64,000 nucleotides of DNA, taken from Mesorhizobium sp. RMAD-H1 (GTDB taxonomy: Bacteria; Pseudomonadota; Alphaproteobacteria; Rhizobiales; Rhizobiaceae). Location of the stretch: positions 310,001 to 374,000 of the forward strand of contig NZ_JACHWN010000003.1 in assembly GCF_014191375.1 (NCBI RefSeq), read 5' to 3'. Both the position numbers and the translations under genes were made by a program. Positions 1 to 8,336 of the stretch are shown one piece after another; within the stretch, counting starts at the first letter, position 1; every line of letters begins with the position of its first letter. The notes under the pieces were generated by a model. The model saw nothing but the letters and a program-made list of their open reading frames with translations. It did not search any database and was not told where the DNA came from.

Positions 1-390
1 GTGCCGAGGGTGCCGGGTTCGCTGCCGCCGGTCATCGATGTCGAGTGGAACGGCGAATCCCGCTGCAAACAGAACCTGCCGCGCAAGAAAGTCCTGGAGA
101 AGATGCAGGTCTTCATGGACAAGCTCGAGCGGCATTATGGGCAGCGGCCGATCATCTACACGGCGCCGGATTTCTACCGCGACAATCTCAAAGGCGAATT
201 CCTGGACTACCCCTTCTGGCTCCGCTCCGTGGCCGCGCACCCCTCCAAGGTCTATCCGGGCAGGAAATGGGTGTTCTGGCAATATTCGGGTTCCGGCCTT
301 TCGCACGGTGTCGACGGCCGGATCGATCTCAACGCCTTCCATGGGAGCGTAGACGAATGGCACCGATGGGTGGCGAAGAATGTGATGTGA
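1..390 (+). CDS. GH25-family muramidase (lysozyme), 3' part
   Basis: C-terminal part of a glycosyl hydrolase family 25 lysozyme, which cleaves the MurNAc-GlcNAc bond of peptidoglycan. The reading frame is open from the window edge, so the gene starts upstream; the GTG at position 1 is not taken as the true start. The motif PPVIDVEWN near residue 10 matches the GH25 strand carrying the catalytic Asp and Glu. Further family marks are RPIIYTAPDF, WVFWQYSGSG and DLNAF near the end. The remaining 129 residues cover roughly the second half of a domain of about 190 residues. Whether the protein is exported cannot be judged because the N-terminus is missing. Confidence 0.85.
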   Translation: MPRVPGSLPPVIDVEWNGESRCKQNLPRKKVLEKMQVFMDKLERHYGQRPIIYTAPDFYRDNLKGEFLDYPFWLRSVAAHPSKVYPGRKWVFWQYSGSGLSHGVDGRIDLNAFHGSVDEWHRWVAKNVM

Positions 391-398
391 CGGGGCGC

Positions 399-1226
399 CT
401 ATTGCCGTGAACCGCCGGCGATAGGCCCCTCTTCTTCAAGCGATTGGGCAAGGAAAGCGCGAATGATGGCGGTCAGCGCTTCCGGCTGCTCCACGCATGG
501 AATATGGCCGGCATTGGCGATGACCTCATAGCGCGCCCGCGGGATCAGTTTCGCCAGTTCGAGCACGAGACCAGGCGGTGTGGAGCCGTCCTGATCGCCG
601 ACGATGCAGATCGTGGGCACGGCGATCCTGCCTGCGGCCTCCGTATAATCGGCGTCGCGAACGGCGGCGCATGTCCCGGTGTAGCCGGCCACGGGCTGGC
701 GGATGAGCATGTTGCGATAGCCTTTGAATGCCGGGTTTGCCTCACTGCGGAAGGATGGTGTGAACCAGCGTTCGAGCACGCCGTCGGCGATGCTTTCGAT
801 GCCTTTTTCCTCGACTGCCGCAATGCGGGCGTTCCATATCTCCGTCGTGCCGATCTTGTGGGCGGTATCGCAGAGGATGAGCGCGCGCACCAGATCCGGC
901 CGCCTGGCAAAAAGCGCCTGCGCGATCATTCCGCCGACCGATAGACCGCAGATGACGGCATCCCTGACGGACAGATGGTCGAGGAGCCCGATGAGATCGC
1001 CGACATGGTCCTCTATGGAATAGGGAGCGTTGCCGATATCCGAAAGGCCATGACCGCGCTTGTCATAGGTGAGAATGGCGAAATCGCCGGCAAGCCGCAC
1101 GATCACATCGCGCCAGATGCGGAAATCCGTGCCGAGCGAATTGGCAAAGACGATCACCGGCTTTTCGGCGGGCGCACCGATGATTTGATAATGCAGCGTG
1201 ATGCCGTTGATACGGGCGAATTGCAC
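399..1226 (-). CDS. pcaD: 3-oxoadipate enol-lactonase-like alpha/beta hydrolase
   Basis: Alpha/beta hydrolase of 275 residues closely resembling PcaD, which opens 3-oxoadipate enol-lactone to 3-oxoadipate in the beta-ketoadipate pathway. The nucleophile elbow GLSVGG puts Ser at about residue 96; GDQDGSTP and NAGHIPCVEQP hold the likely acid and His. I chose the GTG at 1226 because GGAGG lies 8 nt upstream and the protein then begins MQFARINGITLHY, as in PcaD; an ATG five codons earlier overlaps that ribosome binding site. No other pca genes are present, so the substrate here may differ. The neighbour is a GntR regulator on the same strand. Confidence 0.82.
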   Translation of the reverse strand: MQFARINGITLHYQIIGAPAEKPVIVFANSLGTDFRIWRDVIVRLAGDFAILTYDKRGHGLSDIGNAPYSIEDHVGDLIGLLDHLSVRDAVICGLSVGGMIAQALFARRPDLVRALILCDTAHKIGTTEIWNARIAAVEEKGIESIADGVLERWFTPSFRSEANPAFKGYRNMLIRQPVAGYTGTCAAVRDADYTEAAGRIAVPTICIVGDQDGSTPPGLVLELAKLIPRARYEVIANAGHIPCVEQPEALTAIIRAFLAQSLEEEGPIAGGSRQ

Positions 1227-1329
1227 GGGGATTTCCTCCATATCGGATGATGGGCGGGCGATATGTGCGCATGATGCACAGAAACGGCCGTCGCTCCACT
1301 CCCGGACGGCAAAGCACGCAAGGCGTCTC

Positions 1330-2043
1330 TTACAGGCTCAGGGCCTGGCGCAACCCGATATCCTCGCCCGACCGGTAATTCAGGTCCGCTTCCAGATGAT
1401 CAATATGATGCCGGGTCAGCGCAACCGCTTTTGCGGCATCCCGGGCGGCGATTGCGTCGACGATCTCGATATGATCGTCATGCCCGCAGCTGGAGGCTCC
1501 CGATTGTCCGTAAAGAGCGATCACCAGACAGGAGCGGGCTATCAGTTCACTCATGAAGCGCTGCACGATGAGATTTCCGGCGATCGAGGCCAGCAGCAGA
1601 TGAAAATCGCCGGAGGCCCGTATCTCGATACGGCGCGCGCTCAGTCCATGCCGGTTCATCGCCTCGTTCTCATGTTGCAGATGCTTTCTGAGACGCGCCA
1701 GATCCTCATTGCTGGCCCGCTTGATTGCATCGACCACGATGCCCGGCTCGACCAGCCGGCGCGCATCGAATATCTGTCGCGCCTCCTCGGGCGAGGGCTT
1801 GGCGACAAAGGCGCCGCGATTGCGCTCGATGCGCACGAGGCCGAGAAAGCTCAGTTCCTGAAGCGCTGTCCTGACGATGGTCCGGCTGACGTCGAACAAT
1901 GCGCCGATTTCGGCTTCGACCAGCTTCATGCCCGGCGGCAGGCGGCGCTCGACAATGGCGTCCTGCAGCGCTTCGCTGATCACGGTGGCGCGCTCGGCTT
2001 CCCTTGCGGTGTTTCCCCCGGATTTGATCGCTGCGGTTTCCAA
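1330..2043 (-). CDS. GntR-family regulator, FadR/FCD subfamily
   Basis: Transcriptional regulator of 237 residues with an N-terminal winged helix (about residues 18-82, including VSRTIVRTALQELSFLGLV) and a C-terminal all-helical FCD ligand domain. FCD members usually sense carboxylic acids or sugar acids. The HxxxH-type residues expected for metal binding in this fold are plausible (DFHLLL, HDDH, HHIDH). The start is a TTG preceded by AGGGG. The gene sits between pcaD and the divergent ABC importer, so it probably controls one or both. A TTG start and divergent placement fit a low-level local repressor. Confidence 0.85.
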   Translation of the reverse strand: METAAIKSGGNTAREAERATVISEALQDAIVERRLPPGMKLVEAEIGALFDVSRTIVRTALQELSFLGLVRIERNRGAFVAKPSPEEARQIFDARRLVEPGIVVDAIKRASNEDLARLRKHLQHENEAMNRHGLSARRIEIRASGDFHLLLASIAGNLIVQRFMSELIARSCLVIALYGQSGASSCGHDDHIEIVDAIAARDAAKAVALTRHHIDHLEADLNYRSGEDIGLRQALSL

Positions 2044-2127
2044 ATCAGCCCCTGTCTTCTTGTCCCGCTCTTCTAGCTCAATTCACGGCCCAAGGCACGG
2101 GGATTTTGAATGCATGATTGCGCATGG

Positions 2128-2139
2128 ATTGCATACAAT
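2128..2139. promoter_or_regulatory. candidate GntR operator
   Basis: Imperfect palindrome ATTGCATACAAT (10 of 12 positions symmetric) in the 264-bp region between the GntR regulator and the ABC ATPase. Operators of FadR/FCD regulators are often of the form TTGTATACAA, which this resembles. Assignment to the neighbouring regulator is inference from position and symmetry only. Confidence 0.4.
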
Positions 2140-2307
2140 TTTGCCTTTGATCTCGAACAAAGGGCCTAGAATTTGTGCATCGCAGGATGAGCAGGGAAGG
2201 TCATTGTCATAAGGCGGCGGAAAAGGGCCAGACATATCAATGAGGTGACGAGACCGGGCAGGATTGGCATGCATTGTGCTTTGCTTGTTGCGAAGATGGA
2301 GCCCCGG

Positions 2308-3396
2308 ATGTCGCAAGCTGCCGAAATCGAAATCATTTCCGTTTCGAAGAAATATGGTTCAACGACAGCCGTCGACGGCATCAGCCTGAAGATTCCGGCA
2401 GGAGCCTATTGCTGCCTGCTCGGCCCTTCCGGCTGCGGCAAGAGTTCGACACTGCGGATGATCGCCGGCCATGAGACAATTTCCGATGGGGATATCCGCC
2501 TGGGTGGCAAGGTGGTGACGGATTTCCCGCCGGCGAAGCGCGGCACGGCGATGATGTTCCAGTCCTACGCGCTATTTCCCCATATGGACCTCGTCGACAA
2601 CGTCGCCTTCAGCCTTAAGATGAAGGGCGTGGAGAAGAAGGAGCGCCGCGCGAGAGCGCTCGACATGCTGAAGCTGATGCAGATGGAGCCTTACGCGACG
2701 CGGCGTCCGGCACAGCTTTCCGGCGGCCAGCAGCAGCGCGTAGCGCTCGCCCGCGCACTCATCACCGATCCCGAAGCCCTGCTTCTCGACGAGCCGCTTT
2801 CCGCGCTCGATCCATTCCTGAAGATCCGCATGCGCGCCGAGTTGAAGCGGCTGCAGAAGAGCCTCGGCATTACATTCGTTCATGTCACCCACAGCCAGGA
2901 CGAGGCGATGGCGCTCGCCGATCTGATCGTGGTGATGAATAATGGCAGGATCGAGCAGGCCGCCCCGCCGCGCGAGGTCTTCGAGCGTCCGGCAACAGCC
3001 TTTGTCGCCCGCTTCATGGGTGATCACAATGTGGTTTCGGGCCGCGTGACCGGCCACAGGGACGGGCTGGTGACCTTCGAAGTCCCGGGCGGCCAGGAGC
3101 TTGCGGCAAGCGGCAGGGCGATGGAAGCGGGGAGGGCGGTCGACATCGGCATCCGCACCGATCGCGTGCGCATCGGCGCACCGGAAGAGGAAGGCTTCGG
3201 CTTTACCGGGATCATCTCCAACATCGAATATCAGGGGAGCTCTGTGAAGATCTCCGTCACCGGCGCCGGCATCGAGGATTTCACGGTGATCACCGACGAT
3301 GCGAGCTTCTTCGCCAATCCGGTCGCCGCAGGTGAAGCCATCCCGCTGTCATGGGCGGCCCGGGATGCGTCGGTTCTCGGCGCGCTCGATTCATGA
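2308..3396 (+). CDS. ABC importer ATPase, PotA type
   Basis: ATP-binding subunit (362 residues) of a spermidine/putrescine/iron-type importer acting on the cytoplasmic face. Walker A GPSGCGKSS (about 38-46), Q-loop MFQSYALFP, signature LSGGQQQRV (about 137-145), Walker B ALLLDEPLSALD and the switch His in HVTHSQDEA are all intact, followed by a C-terminal TOBE-like domain from about residue 235. I prefer the ATG at 2308 (GGAG 6 nt upstream; start MSQAAEIEI) over an upstream ATG at 2245. It is the first gene of an operon with the binding protein 40 bp downstream. The likely substrate class is polyamine or an amino acid derivative; the exact substrate is unknown. Confidence 0.93.
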   Translation: MSQAAEIEIISVSKKYGSTTAVDGISLKIPAGAYCCLLGPSGCGKSSTLRMIAGHETISDGDIRLGGKVVTDFPPAKRGTAMMFQSYALFPHMDLVDNVAFSLKMKGVEKKERRARALDMLKLMQMEPYATRRPAQLSGGQQQRVALARALITDPEALLLDEPLSALDPFLKIRMRAELKRLQKSLGITFVHVTHSQDEAMALADLIVVMNNGRIEQAAPPREVFERPATAFVARFMGDHNVVSGRVTGHRDGLVTFEVPGGQELAASGRAMEAGRAVDIGIRTDRVRIGAPEEEGFGFTGIISNIEYQGSSVKISVTGAGIEDFTVITDDASFFANPVAAGEAIPLSWAARDASVLGALDS

Positions 3397-3436
3397 CCAT
3401 CAATACCGATAACCAATCAATCAAGGGGAACAGGAC

Positions 3437-4735
3437 ATGACGAAGAAAACGGAAATCAACACAAAGGGCGCCGGCATCAGCCGCCGCACATTGCTGAAGT
3501 CAGGCGCTGCCGCGGCCGGTCTGGCCGCCGGCTCCGGCATCATCACCGGTTTTCCGACAATCTGGGCACAGAACCCGATAACCCTGCGCCAGTTCGGCAC
3601 CGGCGTTTCGAACATCAACGCCATCGCCGACAAGTGCAAGGAAGACCTCGGCATTACCCTGGAGATGACTGCAACGGATTCCGACGCCGCCGCGCAGCGC
3701 GCCGTCACCCAGCCCGATTCCTATGACATCGCCGATATCGAATACTGGATCGCCAAGAAGGTGTTCCCGTCGGGCGTCATGCAGCCGATGGACGTCTCGA
3801 AGATCAAGTATTTCGGCAAGATCGTGCCGCTGTTCATCAACGGCAAATTGACGCCCGACAGCGTAATCGCGCAAGGCACGGCGCCGCACACGGTGGGCTT
3901 TGTCGAAGGGCCTGACGCCAAGACCTTCGCCAAGGAGCCGACCAACTGGATGACGCTGATCCCGACGATCTACAATGCCGACACGCTCGGCATCCGTCCC
4001 GATCTCGTCGGCCGCGACATCACCAGCTGGGCCGACATCATGGACCCGGCCTTCAAGGGCAAGACGGCGATCCTCAACATCCCCTCCATCGGCATCATGG
4101 ATGCGGCCATGATCATGGAGGCGATGGGTCAGATCCAATATGCCGACAAGGGCAACATGACGCGCGAGGAGATCGACAAGACCATCGACTTCCTGATCAA
4201 GGCCAAGCAGGACGGCCAGTTCCGCGCCTTCTGGAAGTCCTTCGACGAGAGCGTCAACCTGATGGCCTCGGGCGAGGTGGTGATCCAGTCCATGTGGTCG
4301 CCCGCCGTAGCGGCCGTGCGCTCGAAGGGCATCGCCTGCAAATACCAGCCGCTCAAGGAAGGCTACCGTGCCTGGGGCGGCGGCCTCGGCCTTGCCCGCC
4401 ATCTGGAGGGCGCCAAGCTCGACGCTGCCTATGAATATATCAACTGGTATCTCTCGGGCTGGGTCGGCGCCTATCTCAACCGCCAGGGCTATTACTCGGC
4501 GGCCATGGAGACAGCCAAGGAATTCATGTCTCCCGACGAGTGGGGCTACTGGGTCGAGGGCAAGCCGGCGCAGGGTGACATCATGTCCCCCGAAGGCAAG
4601 GTCATGGAAAAGGCCGGCGCGGTGCGCGATGGCGGCTCGTTCGAGGAGCGCATGGGCAAGGTCGCCTGCTGGAACTCCGTGATGGACGAGGACCGCTACA
4701 TGGTCCGCCGCTGGAACGAATTCATCGCGGCGTGA
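3437..4735 (+). CDS. Tat-exported ABC substrate-binding protein (PotD-like)
   Basis: Periplasmic binding protein of 432 residues. The N-terminus carries a twin-arginine signal (SRRTLLKSG at about 15-23, then an Ala-rich hydrophobic stretch and cleavage near residue 44), so it is exported folded. The mature part resembles the extracellular solute-binding family 1/8 proteins that serve polyamine-type importers. RBS AGGGGAACAGGA lies just upstream. It is the second gene of the ATPase-SBP-permease-permease-racemase operon. A perfect hairpin follows the stop codon. The racemase at the end of the operon suggests an amino acid, hydantoin or related ligand rather than a simple polyamine, but this is inference. 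Confidence 0.9.
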   Translation: MTKKTEINTKGAGISRRTLLKSGAAAAGLAAGSGIITGFPTIWAQNPITLRQFGTGVSNINAIADKCKEDLGITLEMTATDSDAAAQRAVTQPDSYDIADIEYWIAKKVFPSGVMQPMDVSKIKYFGKIVPLFINGKLTPDSVIAQGTAPHTVGFVEGPDAKTFAKEPTNWMTLIPTIYNADTLGIRPDLVGRDITSWADIMDPAFKGKTAILNIPSIGIMDAAMIMEAMGQIQYADKGNMTREEIDKTIDFLIKAKQDGQFRAFWKSFDESVNLMASGEVVIQSMWSPAVAAVRSKGIACKYQPLKEGYRAWGGGLGLARHLEGAKLDAAYEYINWYLSGWVGAYLNRQGYYSAAMETAKEFMSPDEWGYWVEGKPAQGDIMSPEGKVMEKAGAVRDGGSFEERMGKVACWNSVMDEDRYMVRRWNEFIAA

Positions 4736-4753
4736 TGACTGAACCTTCAATGT

Positions 4754-4779
4754 CCTCCCCTCCTTGGCGGGAGGGGAGG
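4754..4779 (+). terminator. hairpin after binding-protein gene
   Basis: Perfect 10-bp inverted repeat CCTCCCCTCC / GGAGGGGAGG with a 6-nt loop, 18 nt after the binding-protein stop codon. No clear U-run follows, so it is more likely an mRNA-stabilising or attenuating hairpin than a full terminator. The permease genes downstream are on the same strand. Confidence 0.55.
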
Positions 4780-4869
4780 CTCCACGTGCCTCTCTTAGAG
4801 CATTTCAGATGGAATGATGACGTTCATTTTGTCAGCCGAGTTGTCAGCCGAGCCGCTACGGCACCGTAG

Positions 4870-5044
4870 AGGCATGGATCCCAGTGGCAAGTGTTCAGCC
4901 CGGAGAGATGGCGGCAAGCACGGGGATGACGGGTGGAGATGTTTGTCCGCAAACGAGGACCGTTATGCAGGCAGAGGCGTTGGAGCTTGTCTGGCAACCG
5001 CCAATATGGCGTCATCCCAGTGCTTGTCACTGGGATCCACGCCT
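4870..5044. repeat. rhizobial-type intergenic mosaic palindrome
   Basis: The 395-bp stretch between the binding protein and the first permease holds no gene. Its main content is an element bounded by inverted arms at 4870-4891 and 5023-5044 that match at 20 of 22 positions (core GGATCCCAGTG). Inside are a second inverted pair, GGGGATGAC (4922-4930) and GTCATCCC (5011-5018). Just before it are a direct repeat GTCAGCCGAG (4831-4840 and 4843-4852) and a small hairpin CTACGG-CA-CCGTAG (4856-4869). The structure is that of a non-coding dispersed repeat inserted inside an operon; which named family it belongs to I cannot say. Confidence 0.65.
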
Positions 5045-5130
5045 CAACCTTTCCGCCATCACGGCGGGTTTAGAATGGAACCGTCTGCACGGTTGGGTCA
5101 GAAAGAGATCGGCTCCGAAGGATGGCAGCC

Positions 5131-6036
5131 ATGACCATCGCCGCCGATCAGCCGCTCATACAAGTCAGCACCCGGGCTGGAGGCTTCAGCTTCGCCCGCC
5201 TGGCCTCCTATCTCCAGGCGCTGCCGCTGACCTTGATCCTTGGCTTCTTCTTCGTCCTGCCTATTCTGACCATCATCGTCGTCAGCTTCTGGGATTATGA
5301 TTTCGCCGGCATCTATCCTGATTTCCTGACCATGAATTATACCGACACGCTCGGTTCCTGGGTCACCTGGAAGACCTATCTCAATACATTGAAATATGCG
5401 GCGATCGTCTGGGCATTGACGCTGGTGATCGGCTTCTGGGTCGCCTATTTCCTCGCCTTTCATGTGCGCACTGCTGCCATGCAGATGGTGCTGTTCCTGG
5501 TCTGCACGGTGCCCTTCCTCACCTCCAACATCATCCGCATGATCTCCTGGATTCCGGTGCTGGGCCGGAACGGCCTCGTCAATTCGACGCTGGTTCAGGC
5601 GGGCATCATCCCTGCGCCGGTCGAATGGCTGCTCTATTCCGATTTCGCCGTGGTGCTGGCGATGGTGCATCTCTACACGCTGTTCATGGTGACGCCCGTC
5701 TTCAACACGCTGATGCGCATCGACCGCTCGCTGATCGAGGCGGCGCGGGATGCCGGCGCATCCGGCTGGCAGACGCTCTGGAACGTCGTCATTCCGCTCG
5801 CGAAGCCCGGCATGGCGATCGGCACCATCTTCGTCGTCACGCTGGTAATGGCGGATTTCTCCACCGTACAGGTGATGTCCGGCGGCCAGAGCGCTTCCGT
5901 CGCGCTGATGATGAAGAACCAGATGTCGCTCCTGCAATATCCGGCCGCTGCCGCCAATGCAGTCGTGCTTCTCGTCATCGTCCTGCTGATGGTCGCCACC
6001 ATCTTGCGCGTCGTCGATATCCGCAAGGAGCTCTGA
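5131..6036 (+). CDS. ABC importer permease, PotB type
   Basis: Inner-membrane permease of about 301 residues with six predicted membrane segments and the binding-protein-dependent transport loop (EAARDAGASGWQTLWNVVIPLAKPG at about 205-230) that docks the ATPase. I chose the ATG at 5131 because AAGGA lies at a workable distance; an in-frame ATG at 5122 overlaps it. The gene lies after a 395-bp repeat-bearing gap from the binding protein and 1 bp before the second permease, so the two permeases are translationally linked. With the ATPase and binding protein it forms a PotABCD-like importer. Confidence 0.92.
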   Translation: MTIAADQPLIQVSTRAGGFSFARLASYLQALPLTLILGFFFVLPILTIIVVSFWDYDFAGIYPDFLTMNYTDTLGSWVTWKTYLNTLKYAAIVWALTLVIGFWVAYFLAFHVRTAAMQMVLFLVCTVPFLTSNIIRMISWIPVLGRNGLVNSTLVQAGIIPAPVEWLLYSDFAVVLAMVHLYTLFMVTPVFNTLMRIDRSLIEAARDAGASGWQTLWNVVIPLAKPGMAIGTIFVVTLVMADFSTVQVMSGGQSASVALMMKNQMSLLQYPAAAANAVVLLVIVLLMVATILRVVDIRKEL

Positions 6037-6037
6037 G

Positions 6038-6859
6038 ATGCATAACGAGAAACGCACCCTCGGCTTCTATATCCTTGCAGCCTTCTTCACCCTTTTCGTG
6101 CTCTTCCTCTACGGGCCGCTGTCGGCCATCCTCATCCTGTCGTTCCAGGGGCCGGATGGCGGCCTGACCTTTCCGCTCAACGGCGTCTCGCTGCACTGGT
6201 TCGGCAATCTTTTCGAGCGCCAGGCGGTCGGCGATTTCGGCGCGTCCTTCACGCGCTCGCTCCTGCTCGGCCTGATGGTGATGGCGGCGACGGTGGTCGT
6301 CTCGCTTCTGGCCGGGCTTGCCTTCCGCCGCCGGTTCAGGGGCGCATCGGCGCTGTTCTATTTGAGCGTCGCAAGCCTCGTGGTGCCGTCGATCGTCGTC
6401 AGTCTCGGCATTGGTGTCGTCTTCCAGCAGCTGGGCCTCAAGCCCGCCTGGTATTCCTCCGCCTTCGGCGCGCATCTCACCTGGACACTGCCTTTCGGTG
6501 TCCTGATCATGTTCGCTGTCTTCAACCGTTTCTCGCCAGCTTACGAGGAGGCGGCTCGCGATCTCGGCGCGAGTTCCTGGCAGACCTTCCGCCACGTCCT
6601 CCTGCCGATGATCGCGCCGAGCCTGATCGGCGTCGGCTTGTTCGGCTTCTCGCTTTCCTATGATGAGTTCGCCCGCACGCTGATGACGGCGGGAAGCTAC
6701 AATACCCTGCCGCTCGAGATCTACGGCATGACAACCAATGTCACGACGCCGGTGCTCTATGCGCTCGGCACGGTGACCACGCTCTTTTCCTTCACGATCA
6801 TCCTTCTGGCGCTGGCGGTCATCATGATCCTGCGGCGCCGCAGCGCCCGCATGGGATAG
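6038..6859 (+). CDS. ABC importer permease, PotC type
   Basis: Second inner-membrane permease, 273 residues, with about six membrane segments and the EAA loop EEAARDLGASSWQTFRHVLLP at about 168-188. AAGGAG overlaps the end of the previous gene and serves as RBS. It pairs with the preceding permease to form the channel of the importer. A racemase gene starts 9 bp after the stop, so transcription continues into it. Confidence 0.92.
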   Translation: MHNEKRTLGFYILAAFFTLFVLFLYGPLSAILILSFQGPDGGLTFPLNGVSLHWFGNLFERQAVGDFGASFTRSLLLGLMVMAATVVVSLLAGLAFRRRFRGASALFYLSVASLVVPSIVVSLGIGVVFQQLGLKPAWYSSAFGAHLTWTLPFGVLIMFAVFNRFSPAYEEAARDLGASSWQTFRHVLLPMIAPSLIGVGLFGFSLSYDEFARTLMTAGSYNTLPLEIYGMTTNVTTPVLYALGTVTTLFSFTIILLALAVIMILRRRSARMG

Positions 6860-6868
6860 GACTTCATT

Positions 6869-7603
6869 TTGCGCATTCTCGTCATCAATCCAAACACCAC
6901 CGCCAGCATGACGGAAACGATCCGCAAGGCCGCCATCGGCGCGGCGAGCCGCGATACGCAAATCGAGGCGGTGACCTCGCTGATGGGCCCCGTCTCGATC
7001 GAAGGCTATTATGACGAGGCGCTTGCCGTCCCCGGTCTTCTGGAGCGGCTTTCCTATGGTGAGAGCCGTGGTGCCGAGGCCGCCATCATCGCCTGTTTCG
7101 ACGATACGGGCCTCGATGCCGCACGTGCGCTCGCCGGCATTCCCGTCATCGGCATCTGCGAGGCGGCGCTGACGGCGGCGTCGTTCATCGCCCAGCGCTA
7201 TACGGTCGTCACGACGCTCGAACGTTCCCGCATCCCGATCGAGGCGCTGGTCCGCCGCTATGGTGCTGAGCGACGGGCAAAGGTGCGGGCCGCCGACATC
7301 CCGGTCCTCTCGCTGGAAGATCCCGCCTCCGGCGCTATCGACCGCCTGAAGCAGGAGATCGACCGCGCCATCGCCGAGGACCGGGCGGAGGCGATCGTGC
7401 TCGGCTGCGCCGGTATGGCCGATCTCGCCCGCGCCCTGCAGGCGGAATATGGCCTGCCGGTGGTCGACGGCGTCAGCGCCGCGGTCAAGCAGGCCGAAAT
7501 GCTGGTGGCGCTGGGGATTTCGACGGCCAAGCGCGGAGCCTATGCGACGCCGGGCGGCAAACCTTACAAGGGCGTGCTCGCGCCGTTCGCGCCGCGCGGT
7601 TGA
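6869..7603 (+). CDS. Asp/Glu/hydantoin racemase family protein
   Basis: Cofactor-independent racemase of 244 residues. The N-terminal ILVINPNTT is the hallmark of the hydantoin/allantoin racemase branch. The two catalytic Cys are visible in IIACFDDTGLDAAR (about residue 73) and IVLGCAGMADLA (about residue 179). It starts at a TTG with AGGA upstream. As the last gene of the ABC importer operon it may interconvert stereoisomers of the imported compound, for instance a hydantoin, allantoin or amino acid derivative. No hydantoinase or carbamoylase gene is nearby, so the pathway is incomplete in this window. Confidence 0.85.
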   Translation: MRILVINPNTTASMTETIRKAAIGAASRDTQIEAVTSLMGPVSIEGYYDEALAVPGLLERLSYGESRGAEAAIIACFDDTGLDAARALAGIPVIGICEAALTAASFIAQRYTVVTTLERSRIPIEALVRRYGAERRAKVRAADIPVLSLEDPASGAIDRLKQEIDRAIAEDRAEAIVLGCAGMADLARALQAEYGLPVVDGVSAAVKQAEMLVALGISTAKRGAYATPGGKPYKGVLAPFAPRG

Positions 7604-7610
7604 GCCCTGC

Positions 7611-8333
7611 TCAGCGGACCCGGAGCCATTCGCCGAGCTCGGCCTCGGCGCGCTCCAGGGCGCTGTAGTTCAGGAGTTTCCTGAGAAAGGCCACCGTGAC
7701 GGCACGTGAGCGCAGATTGAACCGCCCTTCCTCGTGCTCCGGCGCTGACGGGTGATGGACGCCGAGCTTTTCATAGAGATGCTGCAGGCGGTTCTGCACG
7801 CTGCGCAGCGACAGGTTCCGGCGGCGGGCGATGGCGCGATCGGTCAGGCCGAGCGCGATATCGACGAGGATCTCATATTCGGAATCGGTGAAGCCGTTGG
7901 TCTGCCCGAGGCTTTTCTGCTGCATGCCGCGCACCTCGCGGTCGATCACGCATTGCGCCTCGATGAAGATGCTGCGCAGCGCCAGCTTGAGCCGGTCATC
8001 GGAGGCCGATTTCAGGACATAGCCATAGGCCGCGCCGTCGGGCACGATGCGTGAGACGCCGCGCACATAGGCTTCGTCCGAATAGTTCGACCAGAACAGG
8101 ATGCGGGTCTCCGGGCGCTCCTTCCAGATCGTGCGTGCCGCCTCGATGCCGTTGCGCGGACTCATCTGCAGGTCCATGACGATATGCTCGGATTTATATT
8201 CGCGTGCGATGCGTTCGCCCGCGATCCCGTTCTCCGCCTCGATAACCCTGTCGCATTCCGGCAGCGCCGCGCGCACGGCTTCGTTCAAATAAGAACGGTG
8301 CAGTGGATCATCCTCGATGATCAGAACCTTCAT
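7611..8333 (-). CDS. NarL/LuxR-type response regulator
   Basis: Response regulator of 240 residues. The receiver domain has the acidic pair EDD at 7-9, the phospho-acceptor Asp in IVMDLQM at about 54 and the conserved Lys in YVLKSAS at about 108. The C-terminal LuxR-type helix-turn-helix is at about 147-195 (FTDSEYEILVDIALGLTD). It starts 3 bp after the histidine kinase stop, so the two form a pair transcribed leftward. A C-terminal tail of about 40 residues follows the usual end of the HTH. The likely target is the divergent sugar importer at 9852, by position. Confidence 0.92.
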   Translation of the reverse strand: MKVLIIEDDPLHRSYLNEAVRAALPECDRVIEAENGIAGERIAREYKSEHIVMDLQMSPRNGIEAARTIWKERPETRILFWSNYSDEAYVRGVSRIVPDGAAYGYVLKSASDDRLKLALRSIFIEAQCVIDREVRGMQQKSLGQTNGFTDSEYEILVDIALGLTDRAIARRRNLSLRSVQNRLQHLYEKLGVHHPSAPEHEEGRFNLRSRAVTVAFLRKLLNYSALERAEAELGEWLRVR

Positions 8334-8336
8334 TGT

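Noticed and set aside
3500-4750. Minus-strand frame of 416 residues opposite the Tat binding protein
   Set aside because: Composition is that of a shadow frame and the plus strand has a complete signal peptide and family match.
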